A DNA stretch of 64,000 nt from assembly GCF_017742215.1 (NCBI RefSeq), contig NZ_JAGHKP010000002.1, forward strand, positions 1 to 64,000. The letters run 5' to 3'. The DNA is from Chitinophaga chungangae (GTDB lineage Bacteria > Bacteroidota > Bacteroidia > Chitinophagales > Chitinophagaceae). Shown one piece after another: positions 8,613-16,926 of the stretch (the stretch's first letter is position 1; every line of letters starts with the position of its first letter). The notes beneath the pieces were generated by a model. That model was not told the DNA's origin and made no database searches. It saw nothing but the letters and a program-made list of their open reading frames with translations. The translations under genes were made by a program, and so were the position numbers.

Positions 8613-9686
8613 ATGCAACCTGACTATCGCCACCACATCGCATCGCCGGCGCTGCTGATTTTCAAAGAAGAAATAAGCCGCAATATCGACAAAATGATCG
8701 CCATCGCGGGAAGCCCCGAAAGGCTCATCCCCCACGTGAAAACGCACAAAATGGCGCCCATCGTGCAAATGCAGCTGGCCAAAGGCATCACGCGATTTAA
8801 ATGCGCCACTTATGCGGAAGCGATGATGCTCGCGGAAGCCGGCGCGAAAGACATCGTGATCGCATACCAGCAAAACTCTCCCGCTGCCGAGGCTTATGCC
8901 GCGCTCACACAACGATTCCCAAACATTTCCTTCGCTTCGCTGGTAGACAACCTTGCTTCCGCCGAACTGATCGACGCGATATTTTCGAAGATCAACGCCA
9001 AAGCCGGCGTTTACATCGATATGGACAACGGCATGCACCGCACGGGCATTGCGCCGGAAAAAGCCTTTGCGCTGTACGAACAGTTGCGCGAGCTGCCGAA
9101 CGTGTTCTGCCGCGGCCTTCACGCCTACGACGGCCACATCCGCGAAACGGATTACGACAAACGCGCCGCGCTGTGCAACGAAGCGTTTGCGCCGGTGGAA
9201 GCGCTCGCAAAAAAAATGGAATACCCCGAGATCATTGCGGGCGGCACGCCCACTTTTCAAATACATGCGCGCCACGGCGGCGTAATGCTGAGCCCGGGCA
9301 CCTGCCTGCTGTGGGACGAAGGTTATGCCACCGGCGTGCCCGAACAGCCCTTCGTTCCGGCCGCGCTGCTGCTTACCCGTGTATTGTCCAAACCCGCGGA
9401 AGGCCGCGTAACACTCGATCTGGGGCACAAAGCGGTGTCCGCCGAAAATCCCATCACCAAACGCGTGTTTTTCCATGAACTGCCGGAATATGAAGTGATC
9501 TCGCAAAGCGAAGAGCACCTGGTGGTGCAAACGCCGCTGGCAGACAAATTGAAAGTAGGCGACATATTGATGGGCACGCCCTGGCACGTTTGCCCGACGG
9601 TAGCGTTGTACAACGAAGCGCAGGTGATCGAAAACGGCGCCCGCATCGGCTCCTGGGCTATCGCGCGAGGCCGGCGGATCGACTGA
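8613..9686 (+). CDS. D-threonine aldolase / D-serine dehydratase-like PLP enzyme
   Basis: This is a fold-type III (alanine racemase-like) PLP enzyme of the D-TA/DSD1 family, 357 residues from the ATG at 8613. The PLP lysine is Lys43 in PHVKTHKM. A metal-site motif HVC (His325, Cys327) precedes PTVALYNEAQ. Family members either cleave D-threonine to glycine and acetaldehyde or dehydrate D-serine to pyruvate and ammonia. From memory, His-x-Cys is the zinc site of the eukaryotic-type D-serine dehydratases, while characterised D-threonine aldolases use His-x-Asp. With RidA next door, dehydratase activity is slightly favoured. The reaction specificity remains inference. Confidence 0.85.
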   Translation: MQPDYRHHIASPALLIFKEEISRNIDKMIAIAGSPERLIPHVKTHKMAPIVQMQLAKGITRFKCATYAEAMMLAEAGAKDIVIAYQQNSPAAEAYAALTQRFPNISFASLVDNLASAELIDAIFSKINAKAGVYIDMDNGMHRTGIAPEKAFALYEQLRELPNVFCRGLHAYDGHIRETDYDKRAALCNEAFAPVEALAKKMEYPEIIAGGTPTFQIHARHGGVMLSPGTCLLWDEGYATGVPEQPFVPAALLLTRVLSKPAEGRVTLDLGHKAVSAENPITKRVFFHELPEYEVISQSEEHLVVQTPLADKLKVGDILMGTPWHVCPTVALYNEAQVIENGARIGSWAIARGRRID

Positions 9687-9721
9687 AACCATATCAGCAC
9701 ATTTCTTCAACCAGATACCCT

Positions 9722-10798
9722 ATGCAATCTTTTATTTTCGACGCGCACCTGGACCTGAGCATGAACGCCCTGGAGTGGAACCGCGATCTTACCAAATCCA
9801 TACAGGCCATCCGCGACCGCGAAAAAGGCCTTACCGATAAACCGGACCGCGGGCGCGGCACCGTGTCGCTGCCCGAAATGCGCAAAGGCCGTGTAGGCTT
9901 GTGCGTGGCCACGCAGATAGCGCGGTACGTAGGGCTGGACAATCCATTGCCCGGCTGGCACTCGCAGGAGCAGGCCTGGGCGCAAACGCAGGGGCAGCTG
10001 GCCTGGTACCAGGCTATGGAAGCGCGCGGCGAAATGAAACAGATCACCAATGCAGCGGAGCTCACCGCCCATCTCAAACTCTGGGAAAACGCGGAAGACA
10101 CGGCATCGCTGCCCATCGGGTTTATTCTCAGCCTCGAAGGGGCGGATTCTTTTTTTGAACTGGCCTGCGTGGAAAAAGCCTACGCATCCGGTCTCCGCGC
10201 CATCGGCCCCGCGCATTACGGCCCGGGCGTGTACGCCTACGGCACCGATTCCAGCGGCGGGCTGGGCACTAAAGGCCGCGCGCTGCTCAAAGAAATGGAA
10301 CGCCTCGGCATCATCCTCGACGCCACCCATCTCTGCGACGAAAGTTTTTTCGAAGCCATGGACCACTTCTCCGGCCCCGTTTGGGCCAGCCATCATAACA
10401 GCCGCGCGCTGGTGCCGCACAACCGCCAGTTCTCCGACGAACAGTTCTCCATCCTCATACAGCGCGGCGCCGTGATCGGCACTGCCTTCGACGCATGGAT
10501 GCTGACGCCCGGCTGGGTGCGCGGTGAAAGCACGCCCGAAAAAATGGGCGTGAACATGGAAAAGGTCGCAGACCAGATCGATCACATTTGCCAGCTGGCG
10601 GGCAACAGCCAACACGCAGCCATCGGCTCCGACCTGGACGGCGCTTTCGGAACGGAACAATCCCCGTACGATCTCGGCACCATCGCCGGTTTGCAGAAAG
10701 TGCCCGGGATACTGCGCACACGCGGTTATTCGGATGAAGATATTTCCAACATCACGAGCAAAAACTGGGTCCGCTTTTTATTGGACGCATGGAAATAA
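9722..10798 (+). CDS. M19 family membrane dipeptidase
   Basis: This 358-residue zinc dipeptidase is of the renal dipeptidase family, which cleaves dipeptides and tolerates a D-residue at the C-terminal position. The start at MQSFIFDAHLD is chosen because it places the first metal motif (DAHLD) at the N-terminus as in the family. Further ligands are recognisable in SLEGAD (bridging Glu), DATHLCDESF, WASHHNSRAL and IGSDLDGAFG. There is no signal peptide, so it is probably cytoplasmic. It is the last gene of the D-amino-acid module and could release D-amino acids from imported dipeptides for the PLP enzyme upstream. Confidence 0.92.
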   Translation: MQSFIFDAHLDLSMNALEWNRDLTKSIQAIRDREKGLTDKPDRGRGTVSLPEMRKGRVGLCVATQIARYVGLDNPLPGWHSQEQAWAQTQGQLAWYQAMEARGEMKQITNAAELTAHLKLWENAEDTASLPIGFILSLEGADSFFELACVEKAYASGLRAIGPAHYGPGVYAYGTDSSGGLGTKGRALLKEMERLGIILDATHLCDESFFEAMDHFSGPVWASHHNSRALVPHNRQFSDEQFSILIQRGAVIGTAFDAWMLTPGWVRGESTPEKMGVNMEKVADQIDHICQLAGNSQHAAIGSDLDGAFGTEQSPYDLGTIAGLQKVPGILRTRGYSDEDISNITSKNWVRFLLDAWK

Positions 10799-10916
10799 AA
10801 AAGGGCCGCCGTAGCAGCAGCCCTCCCCCGGTTACGGAAAGCAGATCGCAACCGGGCCCTTGTTATTGTTCACAGTTTTTATTCCGGCCACCGGCGGAAC
10901 ATACGACAACGGTTTT

Positions 10917-10959
10917 TAAAAGACAGCTGTTCCAAACGGATCAGCTGTCTTTCTTTTTT
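10917..10959. terminator. Bidirectional terminator between dipeptidase and CHRD gene
   Basis: The stem AGACAGCTG (10921-10929) with CAGCTGTCT (10942-10950) has As on the left and Ts on the right. It can end transcription of both convergent genes. A GC-rich segment with less regular pairing lies at 10801-10865. Confidence 0.85.
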
Positions 10960-10974
10960 AGCCGGTCTTTATTC

Positions 10975-11451
10975 TCACTGGGTAAGTTCTATCTGTCCGC
11001 GTATCTCCCCGCCGCCATGGGCCGCGGTGTGAATGTTCACGTACCATTTGCCTGCCAGCAGGTCGGCTTCCGTTTGCGTGGTGCCATTGATGGTGAAGGT
11101 GGTGGAGAAGCTGCCCGAAGGCGCGGAAGCGAATAATGTCGCGAAGTTCTGTATCACGCCGGTGTTCACGCCGCGTTCGGCCGGGCCGTGGATGTGCATC
11201 AGGGTGGCGTTGCCGCTCAGGCCTTGCCAGCGCACGGTGATATTGAACTGTTTGCTCTCGGGATTGTAGGTGGCGTCGAAGCTGCCAGTGGCCGTGGTGG
11301 CTACCGCGGGGTTTTCCTGGGCGCCGCTCATCGGGACGTTGGTTGCTTTGTAGAGCTTTGGCCCGTCGTCGTTATCGTCTTTATTGCAAGCTACCGCAAA
11401 TGTGCAAAACAGGCCCGCGGCGATCAGTATCCATACGTGCAATTTTTTCAT
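10975..11451 (-). CDS. CHRD domain lipoprotein
   Basis: This is a 158-residue lipoprotein with a CHRD (chordin-type) domain. The start at MKKLHVWIL gives a short lipoprotein signal with lipobox FAVAC and Cys22 as the lipidated residue. The domain shows typical segments: NVPMSGAQENPAVAT, LMHIHGPAERG and WYVNIHTAAHGGGEIRGQI. CHRD domains are found in many exported bacterial proteins of unknown function; some appear to bind metal through the conserved histidines. The gene is isolated between a terminator and the DUF1835 gene on the same strand. Domain assignment is confident, biological role unknown. Confidence 0.9.
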   Translation of the reverse strand: MKKLHVWILIAAGLFCTFAVACNKDDNDDGPKLYKATNVPMSGAQENPAVATTATGSFDATYNPESKQFNITVRWQGLSGNATLMHIHGPAERGVNTGVIQNFATLFASAPSGSFSTTFTINGTTQTEADLLAGKWYVNIHTAAHGGGEIRGQIELTQ

Positions 11452-11506
11452 AAGCGTAGTGTTTAGAGAAGTATACGGGCGGCGGGGCTTTGGGGTTGCC
11501 TGTGGT

Positions 11507-12448
11507 TCAGGGACGCACCACTTTGCCTTCTTCTTCGTCCCAGCGCCAGGGTGTTTGGTCCAGCGGGATGCCGCCGATCCAGACATTTTTACTGGAGGCG
11601 AAGGAAAGATAATTTTGTTCCTGCTTCAGCACTTCTTCGCCCAGCTCGGTAATGCTGAGCATTTCGTCTTCCCGCTTCACCACGCCGGCCTGCTGCAGGC
11701 GGTTCGTGTACACGTCCAGCTGGAAATCGCCAAAGCCATAGATCTTCAGTTCATCCCAAAACTGGTAATAAAGATCGCGTTCGCGCAGCTTCCCCAGCGC
11801 CAGCCTGTCAAGAAAAAAATGTTCCACCGCATTGAGGCCGTTGGATGCGTTGGGCAGCCGCCGCAGATGCGCCTGCAAAGCTTTTCCGAGATACGGCAGG
11901 CGATGGCCGGGCCGGTGGCTGAGCGCTTCGATGGCCAGCGGATCGTCTGTACTGTATGCTTCCCATGTTTCGCGCGCCAGGTCCCAGTCTTCCTGCTGAA
12001 TATAAGTGCGCGTTCCGAACAATGGTGGCAGATGGCGGGATTGCAGCATGCCCAGCCCGCGGAAATTCGGCACTTCCGGGTGATGGTCAAGCTGAACGAT
12101 ACTGACGGGCGGGAGTTTAACGGAAAGCTGGCTGAGGTAATACAATACGAACACCAGGTTCACCTGGCAAAAGAGGTCGAATTCGAACCATAGCACGATT
12201 TCGTCGTAGGAAGCGGCTTTTTGAAGAGTTTGTTTGTCGCGTTGCGCTTCCGAGAGATAAGCAGCGCTGTCTATGCCGTAAGCCTGCTGCAGGAATGCGG
12301 CGCGTTCCTCGAAAAAGCGGGACATGTTCCGTGTGGCGGGCGTTCTGCCTTCGCAGAGCATTTCCCGCCACACGATCACGTCTCCTTCGATGCCGCTATC
12401 CTGGAAGACGGAGCGCGTGGCGTCTCCGTTAAGAATATGTAGGAACAT
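11507..12448 (-). CDS. DUF1835 domain protein
   Basis: This is a cytoplasmic protein of 313 residues. The N-terminal sequence LHILNGDATRSVF and VWREMLCEGRTP are characteristic of the DUF1835 family; the C-terminal half, from about residue 190, may be the DUF3658 region found with it. There is no signal peptide or membrane segment. The family has no established biochemical function. The gene lies 87 bases downstream of the TPM gene on the same strand and 55 bases upstream of the CHRD gene, so it could belong to either transcript. Confidence 0.75.
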   Translation of the reverse strand: MFLHILNGDATRSVFQDSGIEGDVIVWREMLCEGRTPATRNMSRFFEERAAFLQQAYGIDSAAYLSEAQRDKQTLQKAASYDEIVLWFEFDLFCQVNLVFVLYYLSQLSVKLPPVSIVQLDHHPEVPNFRGLGMLQSRHLPPLFGTRTYIQQEDWDLARETWEAYSTDDPLAIEALSHRPGHRLPYLGKALQAHLRRLPNASNGLNAVEHFFLDRLALGKLRERDLYYQFWDELKIYGFGDFQLDVYTNRLQQAGVVKREDEMLSITELGEEVLKQEQNYLSFASSKNVWIGGIPLDQTPWRWDEEEGKVVRP

Positions 12449-12535
12449 AAAACAGATTTTTAATGCCTGGAACTGCCGGTAGATCGTCGGTTATCAAACG
12501 CGCGTCCTGCATTAAGATCTGCCGTTGATAATACG

Positions 12536-13339
12536 TTACCAGCTGCCGCTTGCGCCGCCGCCGCCACCGGAGCCGCCGCCGAAGCCGCCGAAACCTCCTC
12601 CGCCACCGGACCATCCACCGCCGCCTCCGCCGGACCAACCGCCACCGCCTCCACCGAGCGCGCTGCCGATCATGCCGCCGAGAATGCCGCCGAACACACT
12701 GTCGCCCCTGCGGCTGATCACGCGGCCGCCGCCTCTGCCGCCACCACCGCCACGGCCGATAAAGAGCAGGATGATGATGACCAGGATAACGATCCCGAAA
12801 ATGCTGCCGGCGCCCGGCCCGTCGCCGGCGCGCGTGCTGCGGGGAACGCCTTTGTATTCGCCCGCGGCCGCGGCGATAATATCGTCTGTAGCCTCATCCA
12901 GGCCCTGGTAATAATGGCCGTCCCGGAAGTTGGGCTTTAAAACCTTGTTGATGATGCCGAAGGCCACGGCGTCGGGCACGGAACCTTCCATGCCGTAACC
13001 TGTTTCTATGCGAACGCGGCGGTCGTCGATGGCGGCCACGATCAGCACGCCGTTGTTTTTCTGGCCGCCGATGCCCCATTCGCGGAGGATCTTCAGGCCA
13101 AATTCCGCGATATCGTAGTCGCCCGTGGTTTTTACCAGCACAATGGCGATCTGTGTGGAAGTACTATCATCGTAAGCCACCAGCTTCCTTTCCAGTTCAT
13201 CAGCTTCGGAACGGAGCAGTACGCCGGCGTAATCGTTCACCAGGCGGGGCGGATTAGGTTTTTGCGGGATCTGTTGTGCAATAGCGCTCCATCCTGTCAG
13301 TATCAGACCCCATAATAATAACCAGCGGGTAAACTTCAT
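12536..13339 (-). CDS. TPM domain protein with glycine-rich C-terminus (YgcG-like)
   Basis: This exported protein of about 268 residues has a TPM (formerly DUF477) domain. The start at MKFTRWLLLWG (13339) gives a good signal peptide ending at SAIAQ. The TPM domain spans about residues 35-155 (VNDYAGVLLRSEADELERKL, NNGVLIVAAIDDRRVRIETG). One membrane segment (FGIVILVIIILLFIG) follows, then a tail of some 60 residues made almost entirely of Gly, Ser and Trp. This is the usual YgcG plan. Family members have been linked to acid phosphatase-like activity and to photosystem repair in plants; the bacterial role is unclear. It ends the lemA operon. Confidence 0.88.
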   Translation of the reverse strand: MKFTRWLLLWGLILTGWSAIAQQIPQKPNPPRLVNDYAGVLLRSEADELERKLVAYDDSTSTQIAIVLVKTTGDYDIAEFGLKILREWGIGGQKNNGVLIVAAIDDRRVRIETGYGMEGSVPDAVAFGIINKVLKPNFRDGHYYQGLDEATDDIIAAAAGEYKGVPRSTRAGDGPGAGSIFGIVILVIIILLFIGRGGGGGRGGGRVISRRGDSVFGGILGGMIGSALGGGGGGWSGGGGGGWSGGGGGFGGFGGGSGGGGGASGSW

Positions 13340-13368
13340 TGTTTTGTGCTTATGAATCATTGCTGATC

Positions 13369-13824
13369 TTATTTCCCGAATACGATATCGTCCGGCAGTT
13401 CATTCTGATCGCCGGAATCGTAGGGAAAATAATGATACAGGGATTCGCCGATCTCTTTCACGCATACTTCGATGCCTTCAATGATCTTGTGAGAAGAAAA
13501 ATGTGTTTTGAGCAGCAGCGCTTCTTTTTGCCAGAAGTCGTTGCCAACTTTATCGTGAATGCCCTGGTCTCCCAGGATGGCGAACTGGTGATCGCGCAGG
13601 GCGATGTACAGCAGCACGCCGTTGCGTTGTTTGGTTTTTTCCATGCCCAGGGCCAGGAAGGCTTCGCGCGCACGGTCCATCGGGTCCACGTATTCGCAGC
13701 GGCTTTCCACGAACAGGCGGATCTCGCCGGAGGTGAGCCTTTCGGCCTGGCGGATGGCCTGAACGAGCCTTTCTTTTTCAGGATCGGAGAAAAGCTCTTT
13801 TTTATTGAATGAAAATAATTTCAT
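13369..13824 (-). CDS. Cytoplasmic TPM domain protein
   Basis: This 151-residue protein is a TPM domain without a signal peptide. The start at MKLFSFNKKELF (13824) is preferred; an ATG four codons earlier is possible. Features shared with its downstream neighbour include TSGEIRLFVES and NGVLLYIALRDHQFAILGDQGIH, matching NGVLIVAAIDDRRVRIETGYG there. The lemA - short TPM - YgcG order is conserved in many Bacteroidota, indicating a joint membrane-associated function that has not been defined. The intergenic gap to the next gene is 29 bases. Confidence 0.85.
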   Translation of the reverse strand: MKLFSFNKKELFSDPEKERLVQAIRQAERLTSGEIRLFVESRCEYVDPMDRAREAFLALGMEKTKQRNGVLLYIALRDHQFAILGDQGIHDKVGNDFWQKEALLLKTHFSSHKIIEGIEVCVKEIGESLYHYFPYDSGDQNELPDDIVFGK

Positions 13825-13840
13825 GTCCGGCGGCATTAGC

Positions 13841-13866
13841 AGCGGGCCGGTAAGTGCCGGCCCGCT
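13841..13866 (-). other. GC-rich intercistronic hairpin
   Basis: A perfect 10-base stem (AGCGGGCCGG with CCGGCCCGCT, loop TAAGTG) lies between lemA and the first TPM gene. No T tract follows on the minus strand, so it is not a standard terminator. It may stabilise the upstream lemA message or tune expression of the downstream genes. Confidence 0.6.
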
Positions 13867-13881
13867 GTCAGCTTTTAAATA

Positions 13882-14523
13882 TTATTTGGCCGGCGCTGCC
13901 GTGGCAGGCGCAGACGACGCGGCGGGCGGCGGTGTGGAAGAAGTTCCGAAATCCACTTTGGGGGCGGTTTCCGAGCCGGGGGCCGCTTCAAAGTAACCTT
14001 TGGCGTCGAAGCCGCCGAGACCGGCGATGATGTTGCCGGGGAATCGCCTGATGCTGCTGTTGTAATCGTTTACGGAAGCGTTATAGTCGTTCCTCGAAAC
14101 GGCGATCCTGTTCTCCGTGCCTTCCAGCTGCGCCATGAGCGTCTGGAACTGTTCGGTGGTCTTTAATTCAGGATATTTCTCAACCGTTACCAGCAACCTG
14201 CTGAGCGCGCCGGAAAGCTCTCCCTGCGCCTGCTGGAACTGCTGTATTTTTTCGGGTGTAAGGTTATCCGCATTGATCTGGACGGAAGTAGCCTTCGAAC
14301 GGGCTTCTATCACCTTCGTCAGGGTTTCCTGCTCGAAGTTGGCGGACCCTTTCACGGTGTTCACCAGGTTTCCGATCAGATCGCTCCTGCGCTGATATTG
14401 GTTTTGTACGTTCCCCCATGATTTTTTCACCGACTCCTGCTTATCGACCAATCCGTTGTACTTGCTGCAACCGAAAAAGCCCAGGAGTACCAAGACAATG
14501 ATTACAATGATTCCAGTTTTCAT
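13882..14523 (-). CDS. lemA: LemA family protein
   Basis: This 213-residue membrane-anchored protein has an N-terminal hydrophobic segment (IIVIIVLVLLGFFGCSKYNGL) that is also consistent with a lipoprotein signal (lipobox at FFGC). The family signature follows: YNGLVDKQESVKKSWGNVQNQYQRR, then RIAVSRNDYNASVNDYNSSIRRFPGN. The C-terminal 35 residues are a Pro/Ala/Ser-rich tail after the usual YFEA. LemA proteins form helical bundles of unknown function. It is the first gene of the lemA-TPM-TPM operon, driven by a strong promoter 40 bases upstream. Confidence 0.93.
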   Translation of the reverse strand: MKTGIIVIIVLVLLGFFGCSKYNGLVDKQESVKKSWGNVQNQYQRRSDLIGNLVNTVKGSANFEQETLTKVIEARSKATSVQINADNLTPEKIQQFQQAQGELSGALSRLLVTVEKYPELKTTEQFQTLMAQLEGTENRIAVSRNDYNASVNDYNSSIRRFPGNIIAGLGGFDAKGYFEAAPGSETAPKVDFGTSSTPPPAASSAPATAAPAK

Positions 14524-14562
14524 ATTTCTATCTTTTTTTAAATGTTAGGTTACGGGTACTAC

Positions 14563-14593
14563 CAAACCTACAAGAAATAACGGAAAGCGCAAA
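14563..14593 (-). promoter_or_regulatory. Promoter of the lemA operon
   Basis: On the minus strand a -33 TTTG (14590-14593) and a -7 TAGGTTTG (14563-14570) are separated by exactly 19 bases, a perfect Bacteroidota consensus about 40 bases before the lemA start codon. Confidence 0.8.
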
Positions 14594-14856
14594 ACAAGGT
14601 TCAAACCGGAACGGTTACCGGGCAACTTCCAGCGGTTACCAATTACATATAATCGGTCAGCAGAAAGTTGAAAGCCGAATGTTAAAAAATATCTATGTTT
14701 GATCCGGATTTCCCGTGGATGGATACGTTTCGTTCAATCGCGGTTGAAGTTATAGAGAATGCTCATGCCTGTGTTTTCGGTTTTGACACCCGCCTAACAG
14801 TTCATTGCTGCTAACTCATTTATTTTTATTAACTTACATTAGTCTACTTCGTTATA
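14594..14856. other. Intergenic region before response regulator
   Basis: No gene is seen. A TATGTTTG at 14694-14701 matches a -7 element on the plus strand, but the nearest TTG upstream is 23 bases away, so a promoter here is only possible. It would give a leader of about 150 bases for the response regulator. Confidence 0.35.
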
Positions 14857-15321
14857 ATGAGTGCACAACACATTCACATCCTCTATATCGATGATGAAAT
14901 ACATAACCTGAATGCATTTAAAGCATCGTTCAGGAGGATATACACGGTCCAGACGGCCGAATCTGCGGATGATGCTTATAAATTGCTGGAAGATCATGAT
15001 TTTCACATCATTATATCGGATCAACGTATGCCCAAAATGACGGGGATTGAATTTTTTGAGAGCATCCTCAAAAAATACCCGGAACCGATCCGCATCCTGC
15101 TCACCGGCTATGCAGACATCAATGCCGTGATAGACGCGATCAACAAGGGACAGGTGTACAAATATTTCTCCAAGCCCTGGAACGACGAAGAGCTTCGTCA
15201 TAATATCGAAAAGGCTTACGAAGTATACGCCCTCCGCAAAGAAAACCGTGAACTGACCGAAAAACTGCTGGACGTAAACGAGAAACTGGAGTTCCTGCTC
15301 CGTCAGAAACTGATCTCTTAA
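14857..15321 (+). CDS. Stand-alone response regulator receiver protein
   Basis: This 154-residue protein is a receiver (REC) domain with a short helical C-terminal extension and no output domain. The acidic pocket is Asp12/Asp13, the phospho-acceptor is Asp55 in SDQRMPKMTG, and the conserved Lys is Lys106 in FSKPW. The GYADINAVIDAINKGQVYKYFSKPW segment resembles RpfG/HD-GYP-type receivers. The tail from about residue 118 (RKENRELTEKLLDVNEKLEFL) looks like a coiled coil and may mediate dimerisation. No histidine kinase is adjacent, so it is an orphan. It ends with a strong terminator. Confidence 0.9.
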   Translation: MSAQHIHILYIDDEIHNLNAFKASFRRIYTVQTAESADDAYKLLEDHDFHIIISDQRMPKMTGIEFFESILKKYPEPIRILLTGYADINAVIDAINKGQVYKYFSKPWNDEELRHNIEKAYEVYALRKENRELTEKLLDVNEKLEFLLRQKLIS

Positions 15322-15345
15322 TAGTTTCCCTATATAATTTGAACG

Positions 15346-15374
15346 GGAAGCGCCTGCCGGGCGCTTCCTTTTTT
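15346..15374 (+). terminator. Terminator after response regulator
   Basis: The stem GGAAGCGCC (15346-15354) pairs with GGCGCTTCC (15360-15368) around a 5-base loop, and is followed by six Ts. Confidence 0.9.
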
Positions 15375-15472
15375 ATTGCGCTCTCCCGGCTATCATTTTT
15401 ATGAGGCCGGAGAAGGCCGGTAGTGCATTTTCATTTAAATTGCGCTCATTGTGAACGTTTAATAGCTCAATC

Positions 15473-16846
15473 ATGCAAGTTTGGAAAGATTACCAGGCCC
15501 AGCACAAAGACCGTTTTTTGAACGAATTGCTGGAACTGTTGAGAATCCCCTCTGTAAGCGCGGATTCCCGGCATAATGAAGATACAAGGCGCTGCGCGGA
15601 AGCGGTGAAACAAAGACTGGTGGAAGCCGGGTCCGAAAAAGTGGAAGTTTGTCCTACCGCGGGCCACCCGATCGTATACGGTGAAAAGATCATCGACCCT
15701 TCCCTCCCTACCGTGCTCGTTTACGGCCATTACGACGTACAGCCGCCCGACCCGCTCGATCTCTGGACCAGCCCGCCGTTCGAGCCCGTGATCAAAGACG
15801 GGAAGATCTTCGCGCGCGGCGCCTGTGACGACAAAGGCCAGTTCTTCATGCATGTGAAGGCTTTCGAGACCATGATGCAAACCAACACCCTGCCCTGCAA
15901 CGTGAAGTTCATGATCGAAGGGGAAGAAGAAGTGGGCTCCAACAACCTGGGCATTTTCCTGAACGACAATAAAGACCGCCTGAAAGCGGACGTGGTGCTG
16001 ATCTCGGACACTTCCATGATCAGCCTCGACACGCCTTCCATCGATACCGGCCTGCGCGGCCTGGCGTACATGGAAGTGGAAGTGACCGGCCCCAACCGCG
16101 ACCTTCACTCCGGCGTATACGGCGGCGCGGTAGCGAATCCCGCTACCATTCTCGCGAAAATGATCGCTTCGCTGCACGACGAGAACAATCACGTGACCAT
16201 TCCCGGCTTTTACGACGGCGTGCAGGAATTGAGCGCGGCCGAACGTGAAAACCTCAACAAAGCGCCTTTCGACGAAGCCGAATACAAAAAAGACCTGGGC
16301 GTGGACGAGCTGTGGGGCGAAAAGGGCTACACCACCATCGAGCGTACCGGCATCCGCCCGACGCTGGAGGTGAACGGCATCTGGGGCGGCTACACCGGCG
16401 AAGGCGCCAAAACCGTGCTGCCTTCGAAAGCGTTCGCCAAAATTTCCATGCGCCTGGTGCCCAACCAGGACTGGGTGAAGATCTCCGACCTGTTCAAAGC
16501 GCATTTCGAGAAGATCGCGCCGAAATCGGTAAAAATAAAGGTAACCGCGCACCATGGCGGCTCTCCGTATGTTACGCCTACGGACCACCTGGCGTTTAAA
16601 GCGGCCAGCCAGGCCATCACGGCCACTTTCGGCAAAGAACCGATCCCCGTTCGCGGCGGCGGCTCCATTCCCATCGTGGCCCTGTTCGAAAAAGTGCTGG
16701 GGCTGAAAACCGTGCTGATGGGCTTCGGGCTGGACAGCGACAACCTGCATTCCCCCAACGAAAAATACGAACTGGCCAACTTCTACAAAGGCATCGAAAC
16801 GATCCCTTACTTCCACAAGTTTTTTGCGGAAGGCAGCAAGAAGTAA
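15473..16846 (+). CDS. M20 family dipeptidase
   Basis: This 457-residue cytoplasmic zinc peptidase is of the M20 (carnosinase/CNDP-like) family and cleaves dipeptides. The metal-binding motif VYGHYDVQPPDPLDLW and the following ARGACDDKGQ give the first His and the bridging Asp. EGEEEVGSNNL supplies the catalytic Glu pair. The lid/dimerisation domain (about 200-340) contains the usual LHSGVYGGAVANP segment, and HSPNEKYELANFY near the end supplies the last His. There is no signal peptide. The gene is monocistronic, converging on pgk across a shared terminator. Confidence 0.93.
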   Translation: MQVWKDYQAQHKDRFLNELLELLRIPSVSADSRHNEDTRRCAEAVKQRLVEAGSEKVEVCPTAGHPIVYGEKIIDPSLPTVLVYGHYDVQPPDPLDLWTSPPFEPVIKDGKIFARGACDDKGQFFMHVKAFETMMQTNTLPCNVKFMIEGEEEVGSNNLGIFLNDNKDRLKADVVLISDTSMISLDTPSIDTGLRGLAYMEVEVTGPNRDLHSGVYGGAVANPATILAKMIASLHDENNHVTIPGFYDGVQELSAAERENLNKAPFDEAEYKKDLGVDELWGEKGYTTIERTGIRPTLEVNGIWGGYTGEGAKTVLPSKAFAKISMRLVPNQDWVKISDLFKAHFEKIAPKSVKIKVTAHHGGSPYVTPTDHLAFKAASQAITATFGKEPIPVRGGGSIPIVALFEKVLGLKTVLMGFGLDSDNLHSPNEKYELANFYKGIETIPYFHKFFAEGSKK

Positions 16847-16874
16847 TACCGGTAAGGAAACAGCTATAAAAGAA

Positions 16875-16906
16875 AAGGCGTCCCGGTGAATACCGGGACG
16901 CCTTTT
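16875..16906. terminator. Bidirectional terminator between M20 peptidase and pgk
   Basis: A perfect 13-base stem (16875-16887 with 16892-16904) with a 4-base loop has A- and T-rich flanks on both sides, so it serves both convergent genes. Confidence 0.9.
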
Positions 16907-16926
16907 TGTATGCGGTAAAAAACGGG

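Noticed and set aside
12545..12720. Regular GCC/CCG-rich repeats that could suggest a repeat array or CRISPR-like structure
   Set aside because: They encode the Gly/Trp-rich tail of the YgcG-like protein on the minus strand. There are no spacers and no cas genes.
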